Source: Pedomonas mirosovicensis (lineage in GTDB: Bacteria; Pseudomonadota; Alphaproteobacteria; Sphingomonadales; Sphingomonadaceae). Taken from it: a stretch of 64,000 nucleotides of DNA. Under the pieces are notes generated by a model. That model did no database searches, was not told where the DNA came from, and worked only from the letters and a program-made list of their open reading frames with translations. This document shows positions 1-8,241 of this stretch, in pieces. The stretch lies in assembly GCF_022569295.1 (NCBI RefSeq), contig NZ_JAKFIA010000001.1, forward strand, positions 697,001 to 761,000, in the 5' to 3' direction. The position numbers and the translations under genes are program-made. Position 1 is the stretch's first letter. Each line of letters opens with the position of its first letter.

Positions 1-418
1 CGGTGGCGAGCCGGTTGATCTCCTCCGGCATGCGGCGGTCACGGCTGCGAAGGCCTGCCTCCAGATGCACGACCGGAATCCAGAGCTTCGCGCCCACCAT
101 GGCGCAGGCGACGGTCGAGTTCACGTCACCCACGACGACCAGCCAGTCGGGCCGCTCGGCGAGCGCCACCTTCTCGTAGGCGATCATCACGTTGCCCACC
201 TGCTCGGCATGGCTGCCGCCGCCCACGTTCAGGTGGTGGTCCGGCTCGGGCAGGCCGAGATCGACGAAGAAGGCGTCGGACATGTTGAAGTCATAGTGCT
301 GCCCGGTGTGAACGATCTTCGGCGTGAAATCGCCGCTGGCCTTCAGCGCATGGTAGAGCGGCGCGACCTTCATGAAATTCGGCCGGGCAGCGGCAATCAG
401 ATGAACAAGGGCAGGCAT
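1..418 (-). CDS. wecB: UDP-N-acetylglucosamine 2-epimerase (non-hydrolysing), N-terminal part
   Basis: Reading the minus strand from an ATG at 418 gives about 139 residues before the gene leaves the window. The start MPALVHLIAAARPNFMKVAP, then HTGQHYD, a VVVGDVNST segment and VVHLEAGLRS match the N-terminal Rossmann half of the non-hydrolysing UDP-GlcNAc/UDP-ManNAc 2-epimerases. The family interconverts UDP-GlcNAc and UDP-ManNAc in the cytoplasm for surface polysaccharides. It lies 94 bases downstream of the O-glycosylation ligase on the same strand, so it is probably co-transcribed with it and supplies the exopolysaccharide pathway. The C-terminal half is outside the window. Confidence 0.9.
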   Translation of the reverse strand, partial: MPALVHLIAAARPNFMKVAPLYHALKASGDFTPKIVHTGQHYDFNMSDAFFVDLGLPEPDHHLNVGGGSHAEQVGNVMIAYEKVALAERPDWLVVVGDVNSTVACAMVGAKLWIPVVHLEAGLRSRDRRMPEEINRLAT

Positions 419-512
419 GAACACCTCTTGGCAGAGAAGCGGAGAGAACGAACGGTTGCGGCGCGCGGGCGCGGCGCAGGGAAGGCAGGCGCTAAGGCTT
501 CCTTGAGAAGGA

Positions 513-1847
513 TCACGCCGCAGGCCCCTGTCTGGTCGCGGCCAGCTGGCCCACCGGCTGGGGCCGGCGCAGGCCGAACGGCACGGGCGCGGGGGCCTTG
601 GCCGCTTCCCGCTCCTTCAGGGTTTCCTGGACGATGAGGCCAAGCGCCATGGAGATGCCGACGATCTGGAACGCCAGGTCGAAGCTGGCGACCTCGAGGA
701 AGGCCCCGCCGATGGCATAGGCAACGAGGCTCGCCTGCATCATGCTGGCCAGGTCCGCCGCCCAATAGAGGCCGTTTCGCCGGGCCTTCCTGCGCGTATC
801 CCAGAAGCTGAAGAAGGCGGCGGCATAAAGGAAGAGGAACAGGAACAGCCCCACGTAGCCGTGTTCGCCCAGCACCTCGAAATAGATGGAGTGGGAGGCG
901 CGCAGCTTGATGCCTTGGGGCAGATAGCCCGCGGCCACGGCGCGGTTCTTGTAGGCGCGAAAGCCGATGCCGAGCGGGTGGTTGTCCGCCAGTTCGATGC
1001 CGTAGCGCCACATATGCAGGCGGCCCATGGCCGAGCCGTCTTCCTGGTAGGTTTCCACCGTTTCCATGCGTTCCCGCCAGGAATCCGGCATGAAGCTAAT
1101 GGTGAAGACGACCATGATGCCCGCCGCGCATAGGAGGCCAAACCGGTGGCGCGAGGTGAGGATGAGCCACAGGCCGACGAGGGCAATGGCGATGAGGCCG
1201 CCGCGCGACTGGGAGCCGATGACCGCGACCGATGCCCCCAGCATCAGGCCCAGCGCGCCGAGGCGCAGGATCTTGTGGGGCGCGTGGATGTGGAGATAGC
1301 GGAACAGCGGCACGCACATCACCAGCGCCAGCGCCAGGTCGTTACGGTCCTGAATGAAGGTGCCCATGGGGCCCATCACGTTGAACTGGCCGCCGGTGGC
1401 AAGCGTGAAGGCCCCGCCCTTCAGCGCGTAGAAGCCGAACGAGCCGCCAATGGCCATCATCAGCGCGATCATGCGGTGCCGGGTGGTGATGAGAATGGGC
1501 ACCATGAGGCCCAGCAGCATGGCCTTCATCACGTTGGACAGCTTGCCCGCCGCCAGTTCCACGTCGGCGGCGAAGACGGTGGTGATGCACACCCACAAGG
1601 CATAGAGGATGAACGGGATCAGTACCGGGTGGGCCGGAAAGCGTTTCTTGTCCCGCGAGAACAGGGCCGAGAGGATGGTGGAGCCCGCCACCACGTCGAG
1701 GAACGGAAAGCGGGTGGCAAAGCCGTAGACCAGCCGGTGTGGGTACATGAACGACAGCCACGACCAGGCCAGCACGCCGACGAAGGCGCGCTTGAAGATC
1801 AGCGGCACCACCGCCATCACCACGATCGCTACGAACAGGCTGCCCAA
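513..1847 (-). CDS. putative O-glycosylation ligase, exosortase A system-associated
   Basis: A 444-residue polytopic membrane protein. The N-terminus (SWLSFMYPHRLVYGFA near residue 30) resembles the DUF5935-type start of the exosortase A-associated ligases. The middle carries the O-antigen ligase/Wzy_C pattern: a GSQSRGGLIAI segment near residue 210, a long loop with WRYGIELADNHPLGIGFRAY, and HSIYFEVLGEHGYVGL near 320. Such proteins are inner-membrane glycan ligases or polymerases using lipid-linked sugars. The specific name rests on sequence character and XrtA context; the acceptor (PEP-CTERM protein or polysaccharide) is unknown. The C-terminal 40 residues are basic and proline-rich. It runs towards wecB. 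Confidence 0.85.
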   Translation of the reverse strand: MGSLFVAIVVMAVVPLIFKRAFVGVLAWSWLSFMYPHRLVYGFATRFPFLDVVAGSTILSALFSRDKKRFPAHPVLIPFILYALWVCITTVFAADVELAAGKLSNVMKAMLLGLMVPILITTRHRMIALMMAIGGSFGFYALKGGAFTLATGGQFNVMGPMGTFIQDRNDLALALVMCVPLFRYLHIHAPHKILRLGALGLMLGASVAVIGSQSRGGLIAIALVGLWLILTSRHRFGLLCAAGIMVVFTISFMPDSWRERMETVETYQEDGSAMGRLHMWRYGIELADNHPLGIGFRAYKNRAVAAGYLPQGIKLRASHSIYFEVLGEHGYVGLFLFLFLYAAAFFSFWDTRRKARRNGLYWAADLASMMQASLVAYAIGGAFLEVASFDLAFQIVGISMALGLIVQETLKEREAAKAPAPVPFGLRRPQPVGQLAATRQGPAA

Positions 1848-1964
1848 TGGCCCTCTCCCGCTGGAGTGACGCCGCCCTGGCCGGCGCAGAACCCTGGCAG
1901 GCAGGCGCGCCCGCGCCGCTGCCGGTTTGCCCGATCATCGTGTTGCGTTTCCGGATGCACGTGT

Positions 1965-1994
1965 TTGCGCGTCCCCCTGGTTCGCAGGTATGCT
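1965..1994 (+). promoter_or_regulatory. possible sigma-70 promoter for the 31-residue ORF
   Basis: TTGCGC (1965-1970), an 18-base spacer and TATGCT (1989-1994), inside the 288-base gap between the ligase and the small ORF at 2136. The match is only moderate and the leader to the ORF would be about 135 bases. No other strong signal was seen in the gap. Confidence 0.2.
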
Positions 1995-2135
1995 ATCATC
2001 GTTTTCGCTGCAACAGCGGAGTTTGTGCCCTAGATATGGTTCGATGCGCCGCCGGGGCGCTTGCGCCCGGACAAAACGGAAGCGCGCTCGTGCCGCGCGA
2101 AAGGGGGCGCGAGACGGGAAGGGAGGGAGAAAACC

Positions 2136-2231
2136 ATGACCACCATTGCCATCGCGCTGACCTGCATCGGCTTGTATGTCCTGTTCGTCTGGGCCATCCG
2201 CGAGGATAAGCCGGACTCTTCGGAAAAATAG
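2136..2231 (+). CDS. 31-residue single-helix membrane peptide, hypothetical
   Basis: ATG at 2136 is preceded by a near-ideal ribosome-binding site (GGGAGGGAG, 6 bases upstream). The product MTTIAIALTCIGLYVLFVWA continues into a short charged tail (REDKPDSSEK), that is, one transmembrane helix with a polar C-terminus. It is transcribed divergently from the ligase and converges on hydrolase 1. I do not recognise a family. The strong RBS, the hydrophobic composition and its place inside the XrtA locus favour a real small protein, but there is no homology evidence. Confidence 0.5.
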   Translation: MTTIAIALTCIGLYVLFVWAIREDKPDSSEK

Positions 2232-2332
2232 ACGGCCCCGGCCGAAGGTCGAGCCTCAGTTCGGTTTTACCCGGCGTTTCCGCCTCGGGTCGCGCCCGCT
2301 TCATCGCCTTGGGAGCCTGATTTCGCCTGCGC

Positions 2333-3229
2333 TCAGGCCGGTATCGCCTCGCGTGCGGCCATTGCCTTGGCGGCGGCGCGGCATTCCCTGAGGAAGGCGG
2401 CCTTGGCGGTGGCCGGGCTGCAGGTGTGGTCCGCCCCGCCGATGCGCTGCACCGTCACGTTCGGGCGGGCCAGCACGGCTTTCCAGGCGGGCGTGTGCAG
2501 CCCCGCCTCGAAGGCGCTTGCGGTGCGGTCATGGTCCGACAGGATGATGTGGATGGGCCCCGGAAAGCTGCTGAGCGCCTTGGCCAGCCGGTGGCCGAGC
2601 GGCAGGATGGCCGGGCGCGGCCGGGCGCGCAGCCGGTCGAGCGTCACCCGGCTCAGCGAGCGGCCGAGGGTGCTGCCGAGGGAGGCAATCGCCGAACCCA
2701 GCGCGATTTCCCCGCGCAGCAGGCGGCCGAGCTGGCGCGGGTCGCGCAGCCGCCGGCGGTAGTGGTGCATGACGAGGCTGTTGCCGTTGTCCGCCTCGTC
2801 GATGGTCCACGGGTTCATCAGGATGAGGCCCGCAAGGCGCGGCTCGTAGGGGGCGAGCAGCCCAAGGGCCGTCGCGCCGTCGCACAGGCCATAGCCGATG
2901 CACCCCTCGACTCCGGTTTCGCGGCACAGGGCGTCGATGGCCGCCAGAATGTCCGGCCCGGCCATCTCGAAGCCGGGGTTCGTGCCGCCGCTGTCGCCCA
3001 CGCCGCGCCGGTCGAAGCGCAGCGTCGGCAGCCCCTCGGCGGCGAGGCCGTTCGCCAGATCCACATGGCTGCGGTGCGGCCCGGCGCGTACCTGCACCCC
3101 GCCGCTGACGATAAGCCCGCCGATCGAGCCCGGTGTGGACTGGGCAGCCGGGTGGAGCGCGCCCACCAGCGGCTCGTCCTCGCAGGCAAAGATCAGCGGC
3201 GTGAAGGGCGGCGTGCGCGAGGCGGTCAT
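2333..3229 (-). CDS. hydrolase 1, exosortase A system-associated (alpha/beta hydrolase)
   Basis: A 298-residue alpha/beta hydrolase. The start at 3229 is chosen because MTASRTPPF follows a 4-base ATGA overlap with hydrolase 2; a longer reading to 3301 would run inside that gene. Visible features are an oxyanion-side loop GGVQVRAGPHRSHVDLANGL, a GDSGG turn near 78-82, the nucleophile elbow G-L-C-D-G with Cys116 in place of serine, an acid loop ILSDHDRTA and a C-terminal GGADHT histidine. The two unlike hydrolases found side by side are a known signature of type 1 exosortase systems. The substrate is unknown. Confidence 0.85.
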   Translation of the reverse strand: MTASRTPPFTPLIFACEDEPLVGALHPAAQSTPGSIGGLIVSGGVQVRAGPHRSHVDLANGLAAEGLPTLRFDRRGVGDSGGTNPGFEMAGPDILAAIDALCRETGVEGCIGYGLCDGATALGLLAPYEPRLAGLILMNPWTIDEADNGNSLVMHHYRRRLRDPRQLGRLLRGEIALGSAIASLGSTLGRSLSRVTLDRLRARPRPAILPLGHRLAKALSSFPGPIHIILSDHDRTASAFEAGLHTPAWKAVLARPNVTVQRIGGADHTCSPATAKAAFLRECRAAAKAMAAREAIPA

Positions 3230-4017
3230 GCGGCCTCCTGCACCATGTCGGCCACCGCGCGGGCCAGCGCCGCCGGCTCGGCGGGTTCGAAGGAATTCCA
3301 CGGCGCGTCCGCCGCGATGATGCGGCGGCCATCCGCCACCGGCGCCTGCGTCTCCGCGCCGGGCGCCGTCACGTCCAGCCGGTGCACGGGCACCTGCGCC
3401 TCCGCCAGCAGCGGGGCGAGCTTCAGCGCGTTGATGCGGTTCACCAGCTGCGGGCCCATCTCATACCCCGCCACTTCGATGGTCTGGCCGTTGTCGAGCT
3501 GGGTCTGAAGGTAGCTCAGGGTGATGCGCGGTCCAATCTCCATGGACGCGGCGGAGCGGATGCGAAGCCAATGGCGCATGTGGAGCCGCCCGTCCTCGAC
3601 CGGGTCCACCAGCGCAAGGGACTGGGCCTGGCACCCTTGCGCCAGCGCGTCTGCTGCGAGCAGCCCGCCGAGCCGGATGCCGACGAGGCGCACGCCAAGC
3701 CCCTGTTCCGCCAGATGCCCGGCGCAGGCCGTCAGCGCCTCGACCCAGCCTTCCCACGTCGCCTCGCGGAAGGGGAGCGGGCTGTCCCCCGTGCCCGGCA
3801 GGTCCGGCAGTAGGGAGGGGATGCCCTCGATCGCCAGCATCTGGCCGGCAAGGGCCATCAGGCGGCGGGTGCGGTTCATTTCCTCGGCGAAGGGCGGGAC
3901 GAACAGCGCCGCGAAGGGGTGCCGGGGGCGCTCCGGCGCGGGCGACCGCCAGATGGCGGGCGTCAGGCCCGCCTCGGTGGGGAGAAATCGAACCTCTGGC
4001 CAGCCGGGGCGGCTCAA
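3226..4017 (-). CDS. hydrolase 2, exosortase A system-associated (alpha/beta-hydrolase fold)
   Basis: 263 residues, overlapping the ACP gene by 4 bases upstream and hydrolase 1 by 4 bases downstream, so the three form a translationally coupled operon. The N-terminal FVPPFAEEMNRTRRL stretch near residue 40 and DLPGTGDS near 72 fit the XrtA-associated hydrolase 2 family. The elbow reads G-I-R-L-G, with Arg115 where the nucleophile should be, so it may not hydrolyse by the classical triad. It may be a binding or partner subunit for hydrolase 1; that role is inference. Confidence 0.83.
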   Translation of the reverse strand: MSRPGWPEVRFLPTEAGLTPAIWRSPAPERPRHPFAALFVPPFAEEMNRTRRLMALAGQMLAIEGIPSLLPDLPGTGDSPLPFREATWEGWVEALTACAGHLAEQGLGVRLVGIRLGGLLAADALAQGCQAQSLALVDPVEDGRLHMRHWLRIRSAASMEIGPRITLSYLQTQLDNGQTIEVAGYEMGPQLVNRINALKLAPLLAEAQVPVHRLDVTAPGAETQAPVADGRRIIAADAPWNSFEPAEPAALARAVADMVQEAA

Positions 4018-4292
4018 GCCGCCACCTTGGCGGTGAGGAATTCGGACAGGCTGCCGAAGGTCTCGAAGATATCGGCGCTCACGTCCTCATCATCGATGAT
4101 GATGTCGAACCGCTCCTCCAGCGCCGTCAGCAGCGTGGCGATGGCCATGGAGTCCAGTTCGGGCAGCGCCCCCAGAAGCGGCGTGTCTGATTCCAGTCCG
4201 TCCGCCCGCGCGCCCAGATTGAGGACGCTGCCGAGCAGATCGCGCAGGCGCGCCTCGACGGCGGGATCGGACTTTGCGATAAGCTGAGCCAT
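4014..4292 (-). CDS. acyl carrier protein (exosortase A locus)
   Basis: A 92-residue acidic helical protein with the phosphopantetheine attachment context ELDSMAI (Ser48 in the D-S-M motif), preceded by LLGALP and followed by a DDEDVSADIF helix. It is the first gene of the ACP-hydrolase 2-hydrolase 1 operon. With the acyl-CoA ligase encoded divergently, it probably forms a small acyl-activation module loading an organic acid for polysaccharide or protein modification. The acyl group cannot be told from sequence. Confidence 0.88.
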   Translation of the reverse strand: MAQLIAKSDPAVEARLRDLLGSVLNLGARADGLESDTPLLGALPELDSMAIATLLTALEERFDIIIDDEDVSADIFETFGSLSEFLTAKVAA

Positions 4293-4336
4293 GGGGTTCG
4301 TTGCCTTCGGATTATATCTCGCTACGAAACCGCGCG

Positions 4337-4365
4337 GTTATACCCGCACGATGGTTCAACGCCAA
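4337..4365 (-). promoter_or_regulatory. sigma-70-like promoter for the ACP-hydrolase operon
   Basis: On the minus strand TTGGCG (4365-4360), a 17-base spacer and TATAAC (4342-4337) lie about 45 bases upstream of the ACP start. The spacing is ideal and both hexamers are close to consensus. The sequence also falls in the region upstream of the divergent GNAT gene. Confidence 0.4.
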
Positions 4366-4423
4366 CAGCAATAGCGCAGCACAGAGCCGTTCTCTGGGGC
4401 GCCTCAGCGGAGTTCGAGACATT

Positions 4424-5152
4424 GTGACATCCCCGGTCCCGCCGTCTCTGCCCGGAAAACCGCCTGCCCTCCAGAAAAGGCCCGTTGATGTGCGCCTCAG
4501 CGGCCAACTGGACCGCTGGGCCGACTTCTCGTGGCAAACCACGCGGGCGTTCGGCCTCCTGCCGGGCCTGGGCTTTCACCGTTACATCCTCACTGCCGTG
4601 CCCCGTCAGGCCATGCCGGCCATGCCGCGCGGCTACACGGTGGAAACGTTGAGCGCGGCGCAATGTGCCGGAATGAATTTGGGCACGTCGCCCGAGGCCG
4701 TGGCCTATCGCCTGTCCATGGGGTGTGACGCGCTGGCCGCCTTCAACCGCAAGGACCAGCTGGTCGGCGTGTTCTGGCTCACCGCCTCCCCCTTCCGGGA
4801 GGATGAGATCGACCTATGGTATGATACGCAAGGGCAGGGGGCCTGGGACCTGGGGCTTTACGTGCCGCCCGAGCACCGGGCCACCCGCGCCTTCGCCGCC
4901 CTGTGGGCCGGGGCGGGGGCGTGGCTGGACGCGCGGGGATTGGGCTGGTCGTTCAGCAGGATAACCGATTATAACGCCGCTTCGCTTTCGGCCCATGCCC
5001 GGCTACAGGGCTGGCGATTGGGAACGGTTTGGGCAATCAGCATGGGGCAGTGGCAATTGACCGGATCATCGCTTCTGGAGCGCCCGCACTGGCACCGGGT
5101 TGGCGGCAACGCCCCGGTCATCCGCCTCGCGCCGCCGCTGAGGGCCGTATGA
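4424..5152 (+). CDS. GNAT family N-acetyltransferase-like protein
   Basis: Starting at a GTG at 4424 (GGAG ten bases upstream) gives 242 residues. The frame stays open to a TTG at 4301, but that start lacks an RBS and would place coding sequence over the divergent ACP promoter. The central part (LVGVFWLTASPF, DLGLYVPPEHRATRAFAALW, then GWSFSRITDYNAASL) has the strand and acyl-CoA-binding-loop layout of a GNAT fold, though the Q/RxxGxG motif is degenerate. It overlaps the acyl-CoA ligase by 4 bases (ATGA). A role in transferring the activated acyl group is plausible but inferred. Confidence 0.65.
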   Translation: MTSPVPPSLPGKPPALQKRPVDVRLSGQLDRWADFSWQTTRAFGLLPGLGFHRYILTAVPRQAMPAMPRGYTVETLSAAQCAGMNLGTSPEAVAYRLSMGCDALAAFNRKDQLVGVFWLTASPFREDEIDLWYDTQGQGAWDLGLYVPPEHRATRAFAALWAGAGAWLDARGLGWSFSRITDYNAASLSAHARLQGWRLGTVWAISMGQWQLTGSSLLERPHWHRVGGNAPVIRLAPPLRAV

Positions 5153-6752
5153 CCCCAATTCCCGTGAGCATTGACGGCCTCCTGGCCGAAGCCGCCCGCC
5201 GCTGCCCAGGCCACCCGGCGCTCGCCGACCGCAGGCGCCAGCTCGACTATGCGGCATTCGATGCGCTGGTGAGCGCGGCGGCAAACGGCTTCCTCGCGCT
5301 GGGGCTGGCGGCGGGGGCGCGCGTCGCCGTCTATCTCGGCAAGGATGTGGAGGCGGTCGCCGCCATGCTGGGGGCTGCCCGTGCCGGGGGCGTGTTCGTG
5401 CCGGTAAACCCGGTGCTGAAAGGCCGGCAGGTGCACTACATCCTGTCCGACTGCGCGGTCGATACCCTCGTCACCTCGCCCGAGCGCTGGCGCGCGCTGG
5501 CCGACAGCGACGCGGTGCCGGAGACGGTACGCCGCGTGGTGCTGGCTGGCGGCAAGCCCGCCGATGCGGATGATGCCCGCCTCATCGGCTGGGAAGATTT
5601 CCTCGCCGCCGCGCCCCAGTCTTCGCCCGCGCCCCGCACGGCGGAGGATATGGCGGCGATCCTCTACACCTCCGGCTCCACCGGCAACCCAAAGGGCGTG
5701 GTGCTGCCCCACCGTAGCCTGGTGATGGGGGCGGTGAGCGTGGCGGAGTATCTGGGCTTGAGGCAGGATGACCGGCTGCTCGCCGTGCTCCCCCTCAGCT
5801 TCGATTATGGCCTTAACCAGATCACCTCGGCGCTCAGGGCCGGGGCGAGCGTCGTTCTGCTCGATTACCTGTTTCCGCTGGATGTGGCCAAGGCGGTGGC
5901 GAAGCACCGCATCACCGGCCTTGCGGGCGTGCCGCCGCTGTGGATGCAGCTGGCGGGCGTCACCTGGCCGGAGGAGGCGAGGGAGTCGCTTCGCTTCTTC
6001 ACGAACTCGGGGGGCGCATGCCCCGGCCGCTGCTGGCGAAACTGCGGGCATTGCTGCCCAACGCCACGCCCTACCTGATGTATGGCCTGACCGAAGCCTT
6101 CCGCTCCACCTACCTCGACCCAAGGGAAGTCGACCGGCGGCCCGAGTCCATCGGCAAGGCGGTGCCCTTCGCCGAGGTGCTGGCGGTGCGGCCGGACGGG
6201 CAGGAGACGGCCCCCGGCGAGCCCGGCGAGCTGGTGCACGTGGGGCCGTTCGTGGCGCTGGGCTATTGGGGCGACCCAAGGCGCACGGCCCAACGCTTCA
6301 AACCTGCCCCGCCCTGCTCCCGCACGGCGCAGCCGGGCGCGCTGGCCGTGTGGTCCGGCGACATGGTGGTGCGAGACGAAGAGGGCTTCCTCACCTTCGT
6401 CGGCCGCAACGATGAAATGATCAAGACCTCCGGCTATCGCGTCAGCCCCACGGAGGTGGAGGAGGCGCTCTATGCCTCCGGCCTCGTCGCCGAGGCGGTG
6501 GCCGTCGGCGTGCCTGATGACAGGCTGGGGCAGGCCATCGTCGTCATCGCCGCGCCCGCGGGCGATGACCCCGAACCCACCGAAGCGGTGCTCGACTTTT
6601 GCCGTCGGGAAATGCCGGGCTACATGGTGCCTGCCCGGATCATCTGGCGGGAGGCGTTGCCGCGCAACGCCAACGGCAAGCTGGACCGGGCGAGCTTGAG
6701 CGCCAGTCTGGTGGAGTCGTCGAGGCAGCGTTTGGAGGAGACCGGGGCATGA
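5149..6752 (+). pseudogene. acyl-CoA ligase (AMP-forming), exosortase A system-associated, frameshifted
   Basis: Two frames join into one AMP-forming ligase of about 534 residues. The first frame starts at 5149 (ATGA overlap) and carries the ATP motif YTSGSTGNPKGVV; the second carries YGLTEAFRSTY, a WSGDMVV...GRNDEMIKTSGYRV motif and the C-terminal NGKLDR lysine. The break is in a run of six G at 6009-6014. Adding one G restores a continuous reading TNSGGRMPRPLLAKLRALLP. As written, the protein would stop at 6078 and lose the catalytic C-terminal domain. Everything else looks functional, so a read or assembly error or a phase-variable tract is likelier than decay. The enzyme would activate a carboxylate and load CoA or the ACP. 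Confidence 0.85.
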
Positions 6753-8014
6753 CCGCGCCCGCAAGTTCTGGGGTCGCGCCCGCGCATGGGGAGCAGCGCT
6801 ATTGGCCGGAGGGCTTCGGCGTTACGCCCGGCGGCGTGCTGACGGTTGGCGGTCGCCCCGTCACCCACTGGATCGAGGAGGCCGGGGGCACGCCCCTGTT
6901 CCTCTACGACAGCGCGCTCATTGCGCGCCGCATCGAGCAGTTGCGCGCCGCCCTGCCGGAGCGGGTTCATCTGCACTACGCCATCAAGGCCAACCCCATG
7001 CCGGATGTGGTGGGCTTCATCGCGCCGCTGGTGGACGGGCTCGACATCGCCTCCGCCGGGGAACTGGAGATCGCGCTCAGCGCCGGCATGGAGCCGCGCC
7101 ATATCAGCTTCGCCGGGCCCGGCAAGCGCGATGCGGAGCTGGCCGCCGCCATCGTTGCGGGCGTTGTCGTCAATCTGGAATCGGAAGGCGAGATGCGCCG
7201 CCTCGCCCGGCTGGCGAAGCAGCTGGGCAAGCCGGCTTCTGCCGCCGTGCGCGTGAACCCGGACTTCGAGCTGAAGGGCTCGGGGATGCGAATGGGCGGC
7301 GGGGCCAAGCCGTTTGGCGTCGATGCCGAGCGGGTGCCCGCCATGCTGGCGGAGCTGGGGCAACTCGGCCTTCAGTTCGAAGGCTTCCACATCTTCACCG
7401 GTTCGCAAAACCTCTCCGCCACCGCGCTCATCGAGGCGCAGGACAAGGCGCTCACCCTTGCCGCCGAGCTGGCTCGCCATGCGCCGCGCCCGCCCCGTTT
7501 CGTCAACATCGGCGGCGGCTTCGGTATTCCCTACGCGCCTGCGGATAAGCCCCTCGATTTAGCTGCGGTGGGCGCCGCTCTTTCTGCACGGCTTGACCGG
7601 CTGGACGTGGAAATCGCAGATAGCGAAATCATCATCGAGCTCGGTCGCTACATCGTGGGCGAGGCCGGAGTTTATCTGACGCAAGTGATCGACCGGAAAG
7701 TGTCCCATGGCGAGGTATTCCTCATTACCGATGGCGGGCTGCACCATCAGCTGGCCGCCAGCGGCAACTTCGGGCAGGTCATCCGAAGGAACTATCCAGT
7801 GGCGGTCGCTACACGCTTCAGTGCTTCACCAGAAGAGACTGCGACAATTGTTGGTTGTCTGTGCACGCCGCTTGACCGCCTGGCCGAGAAGATCCAGGTT
7901 CCCGTCGTGGAACCCGGTGAGGTCATTGGCGTTTTTCTCGCGGGTGCCTATGGCTTGACCGCAAGCCCGGTCCGATTCCTGGGGCATCCGGAACCTGCCG
8001 AGCGATTGGTTTGA
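6749..8014 (+). CDS. pyridoxal-dependent decarboxylase, exosortase A system-associated
   Basis: 421 residues from an ATG at 6749 overlapping the ligase stop (ATGA). It is a fold-type III PLP enzyme of the ornithine/diaminopimelate decarboxylase superfamily. The PLP lysine lies in HYAIKANPMP, the phosphate-binding glycine loop in NIGGGFGIP, and the C-terminal active-site cysteine in GCLCTPLDRLA. The family removes the carboxylate from a basic or diamino acid in the cytoplasm. In XrtA loci it accompanies the acyl-CoA ligase and ACP, so the product amine may be joined to an acyl group; the substrate is unknown. The 227-base gap that follows separates the metabolic from the export genes. Confidence 0.92.
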   Translation: MTAPASSGVAPAHGEQRYWPEGFGVTPGGVLTVGGRPVTHWIEEAGGTPLFLYDSALIARRIEQLRAALPERVHLHYAIKANPMPDVVGFIAPLVDGLDIASAGELEIALSAGMEPRHISFAGPGKRDAELAAAIVAGVVVNLESEGEMRRLARLAKQLGKPASAAVRVNPDFELKGSGMRMGGGAKPFGVDAERVPAMLAELGQLGLQFEGFHIFTGSQNLSATALIEAQDKALTLAAELARHAPRPPRFVNIGGGFGIPYAPADKPLDLAAVGAALSARLDRLDVEIADSEIIIELGRYIVGEAGVYLTQVIDRKVSHGEVFLITDGGLHHQLAASGNFGQVIRRNYPVAVATRFSASPEETATIVGCLCTPLDRLAEKIQVPVVEPGEVIGVFLAGAYGLTASPVRFLGHPEPAERLV

Positions 8015-8241
8015 TCGCGGCGGCACTTGAACAGGGTCACCAATTGGATCCACGCTAGGGGTTCTATGCTTTCTCTCAAAGCGGGCAATGCATTGGAACT
8101 AGGTGATTCTCATTGCGCCCGGCCCGCCGAGCCCATAGTTTGCAGCTCTGGAGTTTTAGGTGGTGCAATAGCGCAGGGTCTGCGCCGGCAAAGTGGCAGG
8201 CCGCTGTCGGGGCGGTTGCTGTTCGCAAGGGGGTAACAACC

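Noticed and set aside
1848-2135. Possible tRNA from GGTTCGA-like motifs upstream of the 31-residue ORF
   Set aside because: No cloverleaf arms or acceptor stem could be paired around them; no tRNA or rRNA was found in the window.
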